This document shows positions 11,822 to 23,048 of a DNA stretch of 64,000 bases, in pieces; position 1 is the first letter of the stretch, and the number at the start of each line of letters is the position of its first letter. The translations under genes were made by a program, and so were the position numbers. Source of the DNA: Manduca sexta (taxonomy: Eukaryota; Arthropoda; Insecta; Lepidoptera; Sphingidae). The stretch spans positions 248,001 through 312,000 of the forward strand of contig NC_051136.1 of NCBI RefSeq assembly GCF_014839805.1. The letters are read 5' to 3'. The notes under the pieces were generated by a model. The model did not search any database and was not told the origin of the DNA. It saw only the letters and a list, made by a program, of their open reading frames with translations.

Positions 11822-12185
11822 TTAGGGAGGTCGTTCTTGGGACAGTATTTCTGTATTTTTATAGGCTTAATTTTTACATTGGTTTTCTACGCATGTGGCA
11901 ACTCTACTTCGATTGATGTGAGTATGTGTCTATATCTATTGATGAGACGATTATGATTCGATAGTGAACATGAACATGCCTACCTACTCGAAACCAAAGT
12001 TATAAGTTAGGGAGGTCGTTCTTGGCGCAGATTTCTGTGTTTTTATAACCTTAGTTTTTTACTTTTGTGTTTTAATGTGTATGCAGCAACTCCACTCCGG
12101 TTGACGTCTAGATAGAGTATCTGTTGACGAGAGTTGATTATGTCTCGATAGTCAATATGATCACGGCTACCTATTCGAAACCGAA
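11822..12185. repeat. Diverged two-copy tandem duplication, unit about 185 bp
   Basis: Unit 1 (11822-12006) and unit 2 (12007-12185) both open with TTAGGGAGGTCGTTCTTGG and share 'tttctgt.tttttata..ctta', 'gcaactc.actycg.ttga', 'gtctcgatagt' (or ttcgatagt) and 'ctacctaytcgaaacc'. Substitutions throughout show an old event. Confidence 0.8.
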
Positions 12186-13204
12186 TATGCGGAACCTGGA
12201 ACACGACTTAGGTAGACCACTGGCGGGATTAACACCTTGTTCGGTGGTCGCTGTCCGCACGCATGCCAATATCTTACCACCAGTGATTATTTAGTTAATT
12301 CTCATATTTTGTATGTATAATCTATATTTAGTAGTTCAGTGATGATATTCTTTGAATTTTTTGTTTTTAATGATTTCATAGTTCTTAGTTTTTAATTCCT
12401 CAACATGTTATTTATTTGCCGAGTGTCTACAACTACATTAATATTGTGTCTTTTTTTTTTTTAATAATACGTTGTTTTATGCTTTTATGTTTATCAGTAA
12501 TTACTTCTTTTTGGAAAACTTATAATAAATAAATAAAGCATTTTACAGTTATATTAAATTTTGTTCCAGTTCTATTCTCATGCTGTTCAGGTGCGGTTGA
12601 CGCGTGGCTTTTTGCCAGCTCTTTCGGAATATTTATCTGAATACAATAAGAGTCGGCCCTTACAAATCTTGAAATAGTTGTTAGCACGTGTCGGAGTCTA
12701 TAACTCTTTATTTTTGGCGGATTCTACGAGAGTTCATGCAAAAACAAGTCTATTGTTCTTTCTAATGTTAATTATATTTGTCGCCATTCGTATTTTTTAA
12801 CTTTGTAATGGAAAATAATTTTCAAATTATCTTTATATGTGTAGATTAACCACCATTTTCAATAAATGAACTCAATCGCTTTTTTCGATTTATCTCAAAA
12901 TTGACCAATCAAAACATTTTTTGGACATGCTTACAAATGAGTTTTTTGATTGGTTCATTCGTAGTATCGGACTGGAGATTGAGATTGGGATCTTTTATTA
13001 AAACTGCTCTAAGTCTAAAGTGTAGGTAGAGTAATTTGTATGTAGAGAATGTCCAGGTGTGTTGTAGGTGTATCTAATTATATAAATGAATCATTAGCAT
13101 GTGGGATTAGAAGCTGCTATAGTCTCACGTTGATAATGAGAACAGATTAGGCATTATTACATTAATTACATGCGAATTAGACGACTGTTATTTAACTCGG
13201 ATCG
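12186..13204. other. Unassigned; possible LINE 3' end at 12530
   Basis: A run 'acttataataaataaataaa' at about 12518-12538 looks like the A-rich 3' end of a plus-strand retroposon starting somewhere upstream, perhaps including the tandem units. There is no coding evidence. Confidence 0.3.
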
Positions 13205-13255
13205 GCAAAGTGGCTTTACTGCACCTGATGTTAAAGGAAGTAAAGCTCTAAGAAA
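13205..13255 (+). repeat. Fragment of the family D/E 5' module
   Basis: 'ggcaaagtggctttactgca' followed by 'cctgatgttaaaggaagtaa' matches the first 45 bases of the module at 30690. Confidence 0.45.
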
Positions 13256-13469
13256 GTGCTGATTGGTAGAAGTTACTTTCCTTCTGAGATACAATTTCAA
13301 AATGATATGTATCGTTATTTTGTTATTCATTTAAACAAAAACATATTGCCTACATTTTTTGAAAGTTCAAAGAGACATAAACTAGTGCTACACTTCTACA
13401 CCACAGACGAAATACAGAAATCTTAACAGACTATTGTTAGGATAAAAATATGTTTGTGATACATTTTGT

Positions 13470-13560
13470 TATAAAAACACCGAGCGTTTTACAGACCCAG
13501 GCAATCGGCAGTTGGCAGTTGGGAGCGTGCAGTTGTTCATTGACAGTCGTACCGGTCGTT
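13470..13560 (+). promoter_or_regulatory. Candidate RNA polymerase II core promoter
   Basis: A TATAAAAA box at 13470-13477 is followed 32-40 bases later by two initiator-like GGCAGTT sites (13507-13513 and 13514-13520), then AGTCGT (13545) and GGTCGT (13554), which resemble downstream promoter elements. The local rise in GC and CpG supports a start site. No first exon with a clear ATG and donor follows, so this may be a non-coding start, a distant 5' UTR or chance. Confidence 0.3.
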
Positions 13561-14084
13561 TGGTTTATTATATTTGAGAAAGTATATCAGTAGTCAGTGA
13601 TACTTCTTTTTATTTTAATAAAATCGCTTCAGTATATACTATATAATATTTATATGACATAGGCATCGCCTCCCTGTACATGAATATTATTTCCTGTTTT
13701 ATTTGGAATTCTATAGATTAAATTATACTAACCAAACAGTAACAAATGTCTTGTTTGACACTTACTGTCTCTTGTTACCAAACGTTTTTAACACAGAACA
13801 CAATGCTATGCTTCGATAGTACACGAATGCACAAGAATCCTAATGTTATTGTATGGTATATCAATAATATGTAAATGCGTATGTGGTTTGGGCATTATGC
13901 ATTGCATACATGAATAAACTTGCATATTATGCGTAACCGAAGCAGTGAAATGAAAAAGATATTAAAAAGCCTGGGTTTGGAATTGTATCTATTTGTAGTA
14001 AATAAAATTGTAACAGTCCGATGTCTGTTTATTATAGATATCGAAGAAAAACTAATATGAAGAGTCTTTATTAAGGCAACAGAT
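13561..14084. other. No recognised feature
   Basis: AT-rich. If the promoter above is real this would hold its 5' UTR or first intron, but I see no strong splice donor. Confidence 0.3.
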
Positions 14085-14293
14085 TTTTTTTTTTTGCATT
14101 TTTGTTTGTCTGTATGTTTGTATATGTTTCATGCAAAAACTATTGCGTGGAATTTATTGATGTTTTAACTGATGTATTGCTAGAAGTCTTATTTAAAATA
14201 TAAGCTCCAATCAATCCCGTGTAAATATAAAACGGGACTTTAATCCTGGAAAAACTTTTTCAAGCGGGCGAAACCGCGAGCAGAAGCTAGTTC
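14085..14293 (-). mobile_element. RTE-type LINE 3' tail, reverse
   Basis: Ends on the plus strand with 'caagcgggcgaaaccgcgag' + 'cagaagctagtt', the inverted start of this tail family. 'aaaacgggactttaatcctg' precedes it, as in the copy at 59345. Confidence 0.75.
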
Positions 14294-14372
14294 TTTAATA
14301 GTATGTTTTATGATAACGAGCATGGAGAATTCTTACACTAATAAAAATCTATTTTTGTAGTGTTTTAACATA

Positions 14373-14500
14373 ATAATATCAGGTCTGTATTATATACCGT
14401 CCACCACGCTGGCCTAGTGCGGATTTGAAGACATACTCTAGTTCACATACCCTAATTTCTTATAGACAACTTCTCGGGTATACAAGTTTTCTCACGATGG
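14373..14500 (-). mobile_element. SINE-A with internal deletion
   Basis: Tail 'taataatatcaggtctgtat' passes directly from 'tataccgtcc' to 'accacgctggcctagtgcgg', losing the about 45-base block that normally holds the GGGCACGGGCC motif. It stops at 'ttctcacgatgg'; the head is missing. Confidence 0.75.
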
Positions 14501-15136
14501 ATATAGATTACATTATTCCTTTCTCACCAAGTTTGAAACGAAGAAATATTGTTTGTCTTAATATTTTTTTTCTATCAAATAATATATAGAAAAATAATAA
14601 AATACACTAAATTATAATAATATTTTGAAAAAACTATTTCGTTAGGTACACTTATTTTGAGAAATACCCAAATCTATACATAGCTCTACTACTTTGTAAA
14701 CTATTTTGAGACCAAACAATGTTACAAATTGAAATGAAACAACTTTGGTTACCACTGGTACTATTTGTGCAGATTAAATAACAATTACCCGATAGATAAT
14801 TTACAAAGCCGATTGAAGAGTTTCGAGTAACTAGAGCTTAATTGAACATAAATCAGTTGTGTACGTCAAAGCGAATTGTTCGGTGTCGGTTAATTTATAA
14901 TCTAGTAGTATTTGTTTATATTAATGTTCGTAATTATGTGAATATTTCCTGAATCAACAAAATCAGTGCCAATATTTTAGCTAATGCTGCCACGAGATAC
15001 ATGAGTTAAATTATAATGTTTGGGTTGCAAGCACATACAGCTCCCACCCAAAATTTCGCTGTGTTTGTATTAGCCGGCCCTTGCCAGGCTAAAATCGTAG
15101 GGACATGTTAAAAAAAAACGATTTTTAACAGAAAAA
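14501..15136. other. No recognised feature
   Basis: AT-rich. The last 100 bases before the next SINE are slightly GC-richer (cagctcccaccc, agccggcccttgccaggc) without a frame. Confidence 0.35.
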
Positions 15137-15445
15137 CGGCGATAGCCTAGGTGGTTGTGGAACGGACTGCCGAGACGAATGTCCGCAGGTTCAAATTCCA
15201 CCTCTGACTTTTCTAAAAAAATATGTGTGTTTTCTTTGCGAATTATCGCTTCCTTTAACGGTGAAGGAAAACATCGTGAAGAAACCTGCATACCTGAGAA
15301 ATTCTTTATAGGAATTTTGAGGGTGTGTGAAGTCTACCAATCCGCACTAGGCCAGCGTGATGGACTAAGGCCTAATCCTTCTTCAGCAGTAGAGGAGGCC
15401 CGTGCCCAACTGGGACGGTATATTATACAGGGCTGATATTATTTA
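15137..15445 (+). mobile_element. SINE-A, full length
   Basis: Head 'cggcgatagcctaggtggtt' (A box 15141 onward) and B box GGTTCAAATTCC at 15188, then the body and tail 'cagggctgatatta'. A block of about 15 bases (normally aagggcacacac) is deleted after the B box, and the tail has 'cccaactgggacgg' instead of the usual cccagcagtgggac. Confidence 0.9.
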
Positions 15446-16066
15446 TTAACAGAAATTAATATCGCCGCCAAGGTCGTACTATGTATATTATAACATTATT
15501 AGCACCTTTTCATGCCTAATGGACCGTCAATTCTCATTATACGCAGTCGGTATGCACAAACGTTACTTAGCTAAATACGAAGCAATGCTATGGTGTGTCT
15601 ATTTCTATGTGCTTACGGCATGACGGGCTTCGTTGTATGTATGCATAAGGGTGCTCTTATTGGCTCATATTGAGATATAACATTACTTCAGTTGGTGTCA
15701 AACAAACAAATATCAATAAAGCTAAAGAAAACTATGCATTCGGCCACACTGAGTATCCTCGTAGTATTGTTTGTGAATACAGATGTTAGTGTATTTACTA
15801 ATTATAATTCCCTTTTCCAATCTAAGTATTATTAGGAGCAAAATAAGAAATAATGATGCCAATAAACCAATTGCCACGAATAAAATCTTTATCGCTTAAC
15901 GAGAGTCGCCTTTTATTACCTATCACCAAAGAATAAAGTGCAAGAAGTGATCAGACGTAAGAATAAAAATAATGAGGATAATAAATCGTTCCGGAGACGA
16001 ACATGTAAATGAGTAATGGCGGCAATAATATCCACGTGTTTCCTCCAAGTACGGCCTAGGGCCCTT
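15446..16066. other. No recognised feature
   Basis: Unique AT-rich sequence between a SINE and the family F cluster. Confidence 0.35.
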
Positions 16067-16165
16067 ATTCTATATGAGTGTAAACTCTTAACGCGGTCTT
16101 GTTAGGTTATCTTTGTGAAATTAATGTGGAATTGGTGTTGGTGATTAACTCGAGTAAAACAGCCG
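16067..16165 (-). mobile_element. Family F MITE, partial reverse copy
   Basis: Begins with the inverted right terminus (agggcccttattctatatga), then 'gtgtaaactcttaacgcggt' and 'aggttatctttgtgaaatta'. The opposite end is lost. Confidence 0.7.
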
Positions 16166-16270
16166 GTCAGGTTCACAGTTACTTTATTACTGATTGACGA
16201 TCGGGTTATGAATGTTTGACTCTCAGCTCGAGGTTAGATATCAAAGTTTTTATAATTGTTCGCGTCGACA

Positions 16271-16526
16271 CCAGGGGCCTTATTCTCTATCCCGCACGTT
16301 ATTTTGACAGTGTGTAACAAGCACGTAATACAACGCATCATGTTTAGGACTATAGAAATTTTGCTTACAGAATACCATTCCATGCACATTTCTCGAAGAT
16401 AACATGACACGGCCGCGTTACGCGTTTACACAATCAAAATTTCTATAGTCCTAAACATGACGCGTTGTGTTACGTGCTTGTTACGCACTGTCAAAATAAC
16501 TTGCGGGATAGAGAATAAAGCCCAGG
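16271..16526. mobile_element. Family F MITE, self-inverted hairpin copy
   Basis: Bases 16271-16440 follow the intact copy at 35984. From about 16436 the sequence turns back and repeats its own first about 90 bases inverted ('tttctatagtcctaaacatg' ... 'cgggatagagaataaagccc'). The outer arms are thus near-perfect complements of about 88 bp around a centre of about 75 bp. Confidence 0.9.
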
Positions 16527-16710
16527 GGCATGATTCTCTACGACAATGTCGAACTTGTAACACGGCGTGTTTCGTTAACTTCGTGTTATGACTGTGTAAG
16601 AGTATTCTGGATGCTAATTTGACATTTCATGAACACGATGAGGTGTGACACATCCGCCTTACGGGCATGTTACGAATTGTCAAAATAACGTGCGGCAATC
16701 CAGCGCGTCT
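16527..16710. mobile_element. Family F MITE, diverged adjacent copy
   Basis: Starts 'aggggcatgattctctacga', directly abutting the hairpin. Its end (cgggcatgttacgaattgtc, aaaataacgtgcggcaatcc) again resembles the inverted left end of the family, so it too is a palindromic derivative, but older. Confidence 0.65.
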
Positions 16711-17840
16711 ATGCGCGTTTAGACAAATTAATTATTTAGATACAACGACTGTATAATTTCTATTGACGATAGTATCCTCTTTACATCGTGAAAACTCAAA
16801 TATAATATTCTACCTTATCAGAAACAAAACAAACATAAATCCTAACTGATCGAAGTAATATTCAAACCTATGTTTTGTATCTTGATAGTCAAATTTGTGT
16901 TATGGGCTCAGCGGTGAAAAATAAGCTACTTTACTACTGGCAACCCGACTTTTGACAACAATTGAGGTCAATCAAGTTTATTTTTTATTACTTCGATGTA
17001 ATATTTCTATTAGTAAATAGAAAGGCCAAACAAATATAAAACACTAATGAAGGTATCTTTTTAAACAATGTTTTCTTAATTATGTACATTACAATTAATA
17101 CTATGTAGTTTCTTTGTGGTGAAAGTTTTGTACCTATAAAGTTTGATAACAATAAAGATTATTGAAGAAATTTTTACTAGTTATACATTATTGTTGTTAT
17201 AAGTAATTGGTAGAGGTCTTAATCAAGGGCTTAGCCAGCTTTAAATTAAATATCAAAATCTTCTAAATGTGAATATCGATCCAGGGAAACAAAGCAAAAA
17301 TTTCATGTAGGTAATCCCAATAATTTTACACAATTACAAACTAAAGTATGTAATCATGTTAAATCTAAAATTGTTTGTACAAACACTTCCTTTTTATTTT
17401 AGGAGACCAAAGGCATCTTACATTGAATACTAATGTTAACAAAACTGATAATATCAAATGTAATAATAAAATAATTTCTTTTACAGGATAGTGAATGTAA
17501 TGCAAGATATTCCAAATAAATAATAGTAAAATATACTCAGTTTTAACAACACATTATTTTTGTTTTATTTTTTATTTGTTGTTCAGTCTTAGATAACATA
17601 ATATACTTAAGTAAAATTTCTATACATGAGTTTGAATGTTTGTTAATTAATCAGTTTCACCTTAATAACTAAATGAATGTGTATGAAATATGGTACTCAG
17701 ACAGTGAGCTGTGGATTGAATAGAGTACTTTTATTCCAAAAGATTAATGCCGGTTGAGCGGCAAATAGAAGTTACTAGGTAATAGAGCTATAAATTTTTT
17801 AAAAAATAACGTTTAATAGGCAATATACACTTATTTTAAT
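16711..17840. other. 1.1-kb AT-rich stretch
   Basis: No repeat family or open frame recognised. Confidence 0.4.
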
Positions 17841-18152
17841 TATTGTTGGTAAGTCTGTTATATGTGAGTGTCTGTCTTAATAGTTATAAGGTGTCTACGG
17901 CAATGTCTATTTCTATAGCCAAGTTAAACTGTGTCCATGCACTGATGTGTACCAGTTTAGAGGAAATTGTAACTAGCGTAATTACTTTATAAGACCTAAA
18001 ATCTTTGTCTCATTCTGAAAACCTACTGTGGAACGTCACATAGTGCTTTACAATTCAAAGTTCCGGATGGCATTGTAACTGTTTATGGGCGGTCGTATCG
18101 CTTATCATCAGGTAAACGGCATCCTCGTCACATTATTTAACTAAATAAAAAA
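17841..18152 (+). mobile_element. Family E retroposon tail, diverged
   Basis: Order of marks: 'tattgttggtaagtctgtta', 'ggcaatgtctatttctatag', 'gtaactagcgtaattacttt', 'atgggcggtcgtatcgctta', 'tcatcaggtaaacggcatcc', then an A-rich end. Family E ends in a GGCGGTCGTATCGCTTACCA tail common in Lepidoptera. Confidence 0.8.
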
Positions 18153-18734
18153 GAATTTGAGTTAATGCCTTGTCGATTTTGCAACAAATTTTATAATGGA
18201 AGGTCCGTAGAATTCCTATTAATATACGTTGTTAGCGCTAATTTAACATAAAGTGCATAAGCACAACAGCATTAACTATTATTCATATAACAGCATTCGT
18301 GTAAAATCTTCAGTAGCATTCAATATATCAATTCAATTCAATTTTTAAAATGTGGCTTTAGTAAACAAATCAAGTAAATAAGTCAATGACATTGACATTT
18401 GACAATAATTTTGAAGTTATATTTTTCGTTTGAAAACAATCACAATCTACAGAAATTTCTTTAAATTATTTTTATATTCCTTTCATGTTTCTTACATTTA
18501 AGTATATACAAAATGGGATTAAATAAAGTTTGGCAGTGATTTATTCGAGTTACATCATTTAATATCACGAATACAAACAAAAAAGCCTTTTCAAAAACCG
18601 ATACTTGCCGATTCGAGGGGATGAAAGATTTCTGAACGTATTAACACATCGTAATATAAAAATATTAAGCATAGACAACCTATCGTATGGCATACACAAT
18701 ACCTATTTTTCAATTACACATCGTGGCGCGTGTA
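18153..18734. other. No recognised feature
   Basis: Unique AT-rich sequence. Confidence 0.35.
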
Positions 18735-18911
18735 TGAAACGCGTTTGTGTTTAGAGCTTGTTTTGACAACACGCGTTTACGGTGTGTTATCGCGAGTAGC
18801 ATAGGGAATCAACCTACTGTATGTGAATTTTTAACTTAAACGTGACACGGAGCGTTACGTTCTTGTTAGGCGTTGTGAAAATAACGCGTGGCCTAGAGAA
18901 TAACGCACCTG
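18735..18911 (-). mobile_element. Family F MITE, diverged reverse copy
   Basis: On the minus strand it opens 'caggtgcgttattctctagg', then 'ccacgcgttattttcacaac', matching the family's left end. The internal part is strongly diverged. Confidence 0.65.
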
Positions 18912-19540
18912 ATGGGTTTAATATTCTAATAGACTTCTACAACTCGTGTTGGCACGGATTTTTGAAACTAATTAATTATGCTACAGTTGTATTTGCTGAC
19001 GTTCGTTAGTGGAAATAATTTGTTTAGTACATTATCTAACGTGCTGTGTTTATTATGTTTAATACTAGATGTAGTTTGTAGATCTGCCTGCATCGATCTT
19101 TTTCTAGAAATATTCGATTTTCCGTGTCAAGTTGCCTATGTAAGGAATTGGTCGTTCTGTGTATCAAATTAAATCCATATCTATGCATTTTATTTCTTTA
19201 TAAATAACAAACACAAAAAGTATATTATTATAAATGGAGTTTTAAAGCTCTGATGATTGTTTAACGAGAATTTTCGCCATGTAATTCCACACTTTGTTTT
19301 AACAATTTCAATGAATATCAACCATGTTTTCACTTTGATTTCCAGCTGATATCCGTTTATTATGATTAAATAAATGAAAATATTTGTTTACGAAGGTTTC
19401 GGACACATCAATAAACTTCATATAATTTGCATTTGTTATTACTGCTCAGTCATGCTTGTTTTATTTTGTTAATATTGATAAAGCATTGAAATAATAATGA
19501 GTGATTTTTTTTAACTGTAGATAGGTTTGATTAGGTGTCT
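18912..19540. other. No recognised feature
   Basis: The 64-codon ATG frame at 18978-19172 is Leu/Cys-rich with no identifiable domain. Confidence 0.35.
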
Positions 19541-19860
19541 CTCCTAGACAAATTTTGGCTACGGCGGCCAATGTTAACGGAGATCAGCCAGGTATGCAGG
19601 ACATTTAGTGCACAAGTGTGTACAATACACAGCTGCACTCTCTGTTTCTTCACTCTCATAGTCCGTTGAGACGGCAATCCGACATGACCGGAGAGAGTTC
19701 AGGCGCCAGACCAACGGCTTTACGCGCTTTCCGGGGCACGGTGGTATAATACTGTTAATTACCTGACTCCGAGCTAATTCTTAAAATGAAAAACCCAGAC
19801 ACAAAGTTTTTGGCCTAACCCGAGATTCAAATCCAGTACCTCAGTGCGGCAGTCGAGGTT
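19541..19860 (+). mobile_element. Family C repeat, long copy
   Basis: 'ctacggcggccaatgttaac', 'agtgcacaagtgtgtacaat', 'actctcatagtccgttgaga', 'cggcaatccgacatgaccgg', 'agagttcaggcgccagacca', then a tRNA-like reverse head with 'cgagattcaaatccagtacc' and 'gcggcagtcgagg'. I know this repeat as common in ditrysian moths and butterflies. Confidence 0.8.
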
Positions 19861-19959
19861 AATTAAGGATAGATACACCGAGACAGTAAAGTGAAGTGAA
19901 GTAACGAAGTAAAATAGTTACAGGCTGCTGCAGTGGGAAAGAGTGAAATATTAGGAAAT

Positions 19960-20166
19960 GTAACCCTATACATATAGGTACTAATATGCATAAATGCGGC
20001 CCGCAAGGCATTCTAATCATCAGATTTTACATAAAATACGAAACCTTCGGCACTGGTAAGCTGTCTGTGATTCTGCTACACTGCGTGCGGTAGATGAAAT
20101 TGGTGAAGGACTATATTCCCTCGAACTTAATGTACCTCAAAGATCAGTAAATATATGCAGGTTAAT
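19960..20166 (+). repeat. Family L repeat, copy 2
   Basis: 'aggtactaatatgcataaat', 'gcggcccgcaaggcattcta', ending 'agtaaatatatgcaggttaa'. About 25 bases shorter than the copy at 10850. Confidence 0.6.
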
Positions 20167-20197
20167 AATTACTATAGTACTTAATATAGTAATTATT
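20164..20197. repeat. Perfect 13-bp hairpin
   Basis: AATAATTACTATA and TATAGTAATTATT flank an 8-base GTACTTAA loop. It sits exactly at the end of the family L copy. Confidence 0.7.
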
Positions 20198-20988
20198 TAC
20201 CTATATTAGTAGGATCACAAGAGATTGTAGTCCACCACGTTTTACTGACAAAAACAATAATAAAATCTGTTCTGGAATGTACGTATGAGAAGGCTACATT
20301 CAGGGCCTTAGATCCGCCACTCCAAACTTTGAAAGAATAATGCATTACCGATACAAAAGCCTTGCAAGTGCCGCTCCAATATCTCAAGTTTTGTTTGAAA
20401 TTGAATCTGCTGTTACTGCCATCTTGCCCTTACATTTGAAATATTTTGTGCAAAATCAGTCGCATTTGTAATGGATTATATTAATGAACATTTCTATTAT
20501 CATTTGTATTCTCCGCATTGCGGTCACAGATAATCCAAAATTTTAGATATTTTTTATGTTCATAATAATTTTTTTCGTCGCTCGTATCGAACTCATGACT
20601 ATTTAAAAGCTATCGTTGTTTAGTACTACGGAGTCTGTCAAATGTGCAAATAAGCCTTATAATCATAAGTATAAGGCCGCAAACGAAGGTTATTCAGAAA
20701 CGACCAATTGATTTCATATATTTTAACTCATACTATCTAGTTCGTTCCGGGGTACACTTCTAAGTTCAAATTGCCACTTGAAAACCCTCATCCAGTCAAT
20801 ATTGATCCTCGTAGTCAGTAAGAAAGGTGAGACATAGCTATTTTGTTCTCACTCTAAGACGAGACTAGCAAGTCACTCGTTCAAGATAAGCTTCACTATT
20901 GCAGTCACCAGTCACACTACTCGAAACATTTAATTATAAAGCACTGCGAGAAATTATTTGTCCTAAGATAGTAGAACTCGAAAGTCGA
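20198..20988. other. No recognised feature
   Basis: Unique. The ATG frame at 20193-20387 (-) lacks any recognisable motif. Confidence 0.35.
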
Positions 20989-21325
20989 AGCGGCGATAGC
21001 CTAGTTTGGTGTGGAACGGACTGCCAAGACGAATGTCCGCAGGTTTAAATCCCAAGGGCACACACCTCTGACTTTTCGGAAATCATGTGTGTATTCTTTG
21101 TGAATGTATCGGTCGCTTTAACGGTGAAGGAAAACATCGTGAGGAAACCTGCACATCTGAGAAGTTCTCTATAGGAATTTCGAAGGTGTGTGAAGTCTAC
21201 CAATCCGCACTAGGCCAGCGTGGTGGACTAAGACCTAATCCCTCTCAGTTACTACTGAGAGGGAGGAGGCCCGTGCTCAGCAGTGGGCAAGTATATAATA
21301 CAGGGCTGATATTATTATTATTTAT
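20989..21325 (+). mobile_element. SINE-A, full length with a local inversion scar
   Basis: Complete head (TAGCCTAGTTTGG A box, GGTTTAAATCCC B box) to tail 'cagggctgatatta' plus (ATT)n. In the body, CCCTCTCAGT at 21240 is followed by its own inverted copy ACTACTGAGAGGG, absent from every other copy here. Confidence 0.9.
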
Positions 21326-21339
21326 TATTAAGATAGTAG

Positions 21340-21545
21340 ATATTTTGCCTGTGGCTTCGCTCGCGTGATTTTTTTCTGGGATAAATACTTTAAAAGCTTA
21401 TAGCTTTTATCTCGAGAAAGAGCTCAGGAGTAATGTAGCTTCCTATTAGGGACAGATTTTGAAATTCGGTTCATTAGTTTTAGAGATTAGCGCGTTTAAA
21501 CAAATAAATAAACTCACAAACTTTTCCACTTTATAATATTAGTAC
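21340..21545 (+). mobile_element. RTE-type LINE 3' tail
   Basis: 'ttgcctgtggcttcgctcgc', 'tgggataaatactttaaaag', 'agctcaggagtaatgtagct', 'tcctattagggacag', 'ccactttataatattagtac'. It sits 15 bases after the SINE-A copy and keeps the canonical TTTATAATATTAGTA end. Confidence 0.8.
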
Positions 21546-21659
21546 GTATTTAGACACAAGTTCCATAGTTAGTACGCATCTTGAAGTTTCTGTTCTGTTA
21601 AAGTTGGAACACATACGTTTTAACGATTAAACATGTATTTACACAATTGTAACAAGTAT

Positions 21660-21715
21660 TAAAATAAAACTATTTTTCGGATTTTATCACGGTTTGTATA
21701 TTATAATTTTCTGCT
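21660..21715 (+). repeat. Family G short fragment
   Basis: 'attaaaataaaactattttt', 'cggattttatcacggtttgt', then decayed. Confidence 0.5.
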
Positions 21716-21947
21716 TGATAACAGGTACTTGAAATTGGATAAATAAATGAAATAAGATTTCTCATAATGAATGAAGGAAAGTCTTTCGTTTACAAAACGA
21801 AATTGTTATAGACGAAACAGTAATCGAGATGATATCGTCGCATTCATGTTATATCAGATGTCAGTGACCTTTTGTTCCAGTTTACTATTTTTTTGTATGT
21901 TTATTTGTACACCGAAGATATTACATACAATGTCATATATACTCGTA

Positions 21948-22090
21948 ACCACACAAACACACCTTTTATCCCTGTAGGGATAGATAAAACGGCAATTATT
22001 GCATCCACTTTTAAATTTTCCATGTTTTTTTTTATCTGTCCCGTGATGTGATCGGAAGCGAGCTTAACGCAGTATTGATACTTGAACCAC
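21948..22090 (-). mobile_element. SINE-B, 5' truncated
   Basis: Contains the tail side only: 'cacacaaacacaccttttat', 'ccctgtagggatag', 'tgtcccgtgatgtgatcgga'. The tRNA-like head is missing. Confidence 0.7.
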
Positions 22091-22114
22091 ATTGCATGAT
22101 GTATTTTATTTGAA

Positions 22115-22325
22115 TACTAGATTTGCTTTCAGCGCTGCCCGCTGCGCTTGTGAAAAAGTGTTTTCGGAATAAATATATTCCTAGCATAAATAGTGCCTAT
22201 AGCATTCGGGAGTAATACAGCTAGCTGCCTATTAGTGAAGGAAGTTTCAAAATCGGTTCAGAATTTCCGAGATTATCGCGTTCAAACAAACAAACTCCTT
22301 AGTATTATATGTATGGATATTATTA
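22115..22325 (+). mobile_element. RTE-type LINE 3' tail
   Basis: 'actagatttgctttcagcgc', 'cctatagcattcgggagtaa', 'tgcctattagtgaaggaagt', 'ttcaaaatcggttcagaatt', ending 'cttagtattatatgtatgga'. Confidence 0.8.
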
Positions 22326-23048
22326 TAGATAATATGCTTTAATTTTATTTTATAATGTGAAATATAGTTATGCTACAATTTTGTTTTAACAAAGTAATGT
22401 GGAATAAATTTCTCAGTCTCTTAAATTATACAGTGGAACTTTAACTTAGAAAAGAATTCCATTGCAAAAAATACAGAAGAGATTTCAAAGAAAACTAGTG
22501 CTTTTGTAACGGCAGTTTTCTGATTGAAATTAAGACTAACTTTAGCCATTTCCTACATTTAGCAGGAACACATTGCGATAAGAGCGTCCTTTATTTGGTT
22601 GTAATTGGAGATGCGAATAAATAAGGACCTTCAAGGTTGCGGCGCAGGAACGTATTTGCATTGTAGGTTGACGAGATTAATATTAATTAAAGTTAGTAAG
22701 ATAAGAATATTATTATAAAACATAAGTGTATAATATAAATATTATTTGGACTTAAGTCTAAAATAAAGGTTAATGATTTTCATAATTTTCGACTGATTAT
22801 ACAATTCAATAAATTTTAAGTCAGCAATTTTTTTGAGTGTATTCTGAAAGCCATTAAATCAAATAGTCGCTCGTAAAACATTTTTTAATAAAAAAGATAA
22901 TGTACATTTCACATTAATCAGTCGGCAATAGATTTTCATGACCTTTATCTATTCTGCAGCGTAGGCGTCTTTGATAGTCCATTGTTTACTTTAACTTTTA
23001 GTTACAATTGATATTTTAGTTCAAAATACTTCTACTATTCGTAGCTTA
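22326..23048. other. No recognised feature
   Basis: Unique AT-rich sequence. Confidence 0.35.

Noticed and set aside
11822..12185. CRISPR-like repeat array
   Set aside because: Only two long, diverged, directly adjacent units with no spacers, in an evidently eukaryotic sequence.
15137..15215. tRNA gene candidate (A and B boxes)
   Set aside because: Same head occurs on all full SINE-A copies, has no acceptor-stem pairing and continues into the SINE body.
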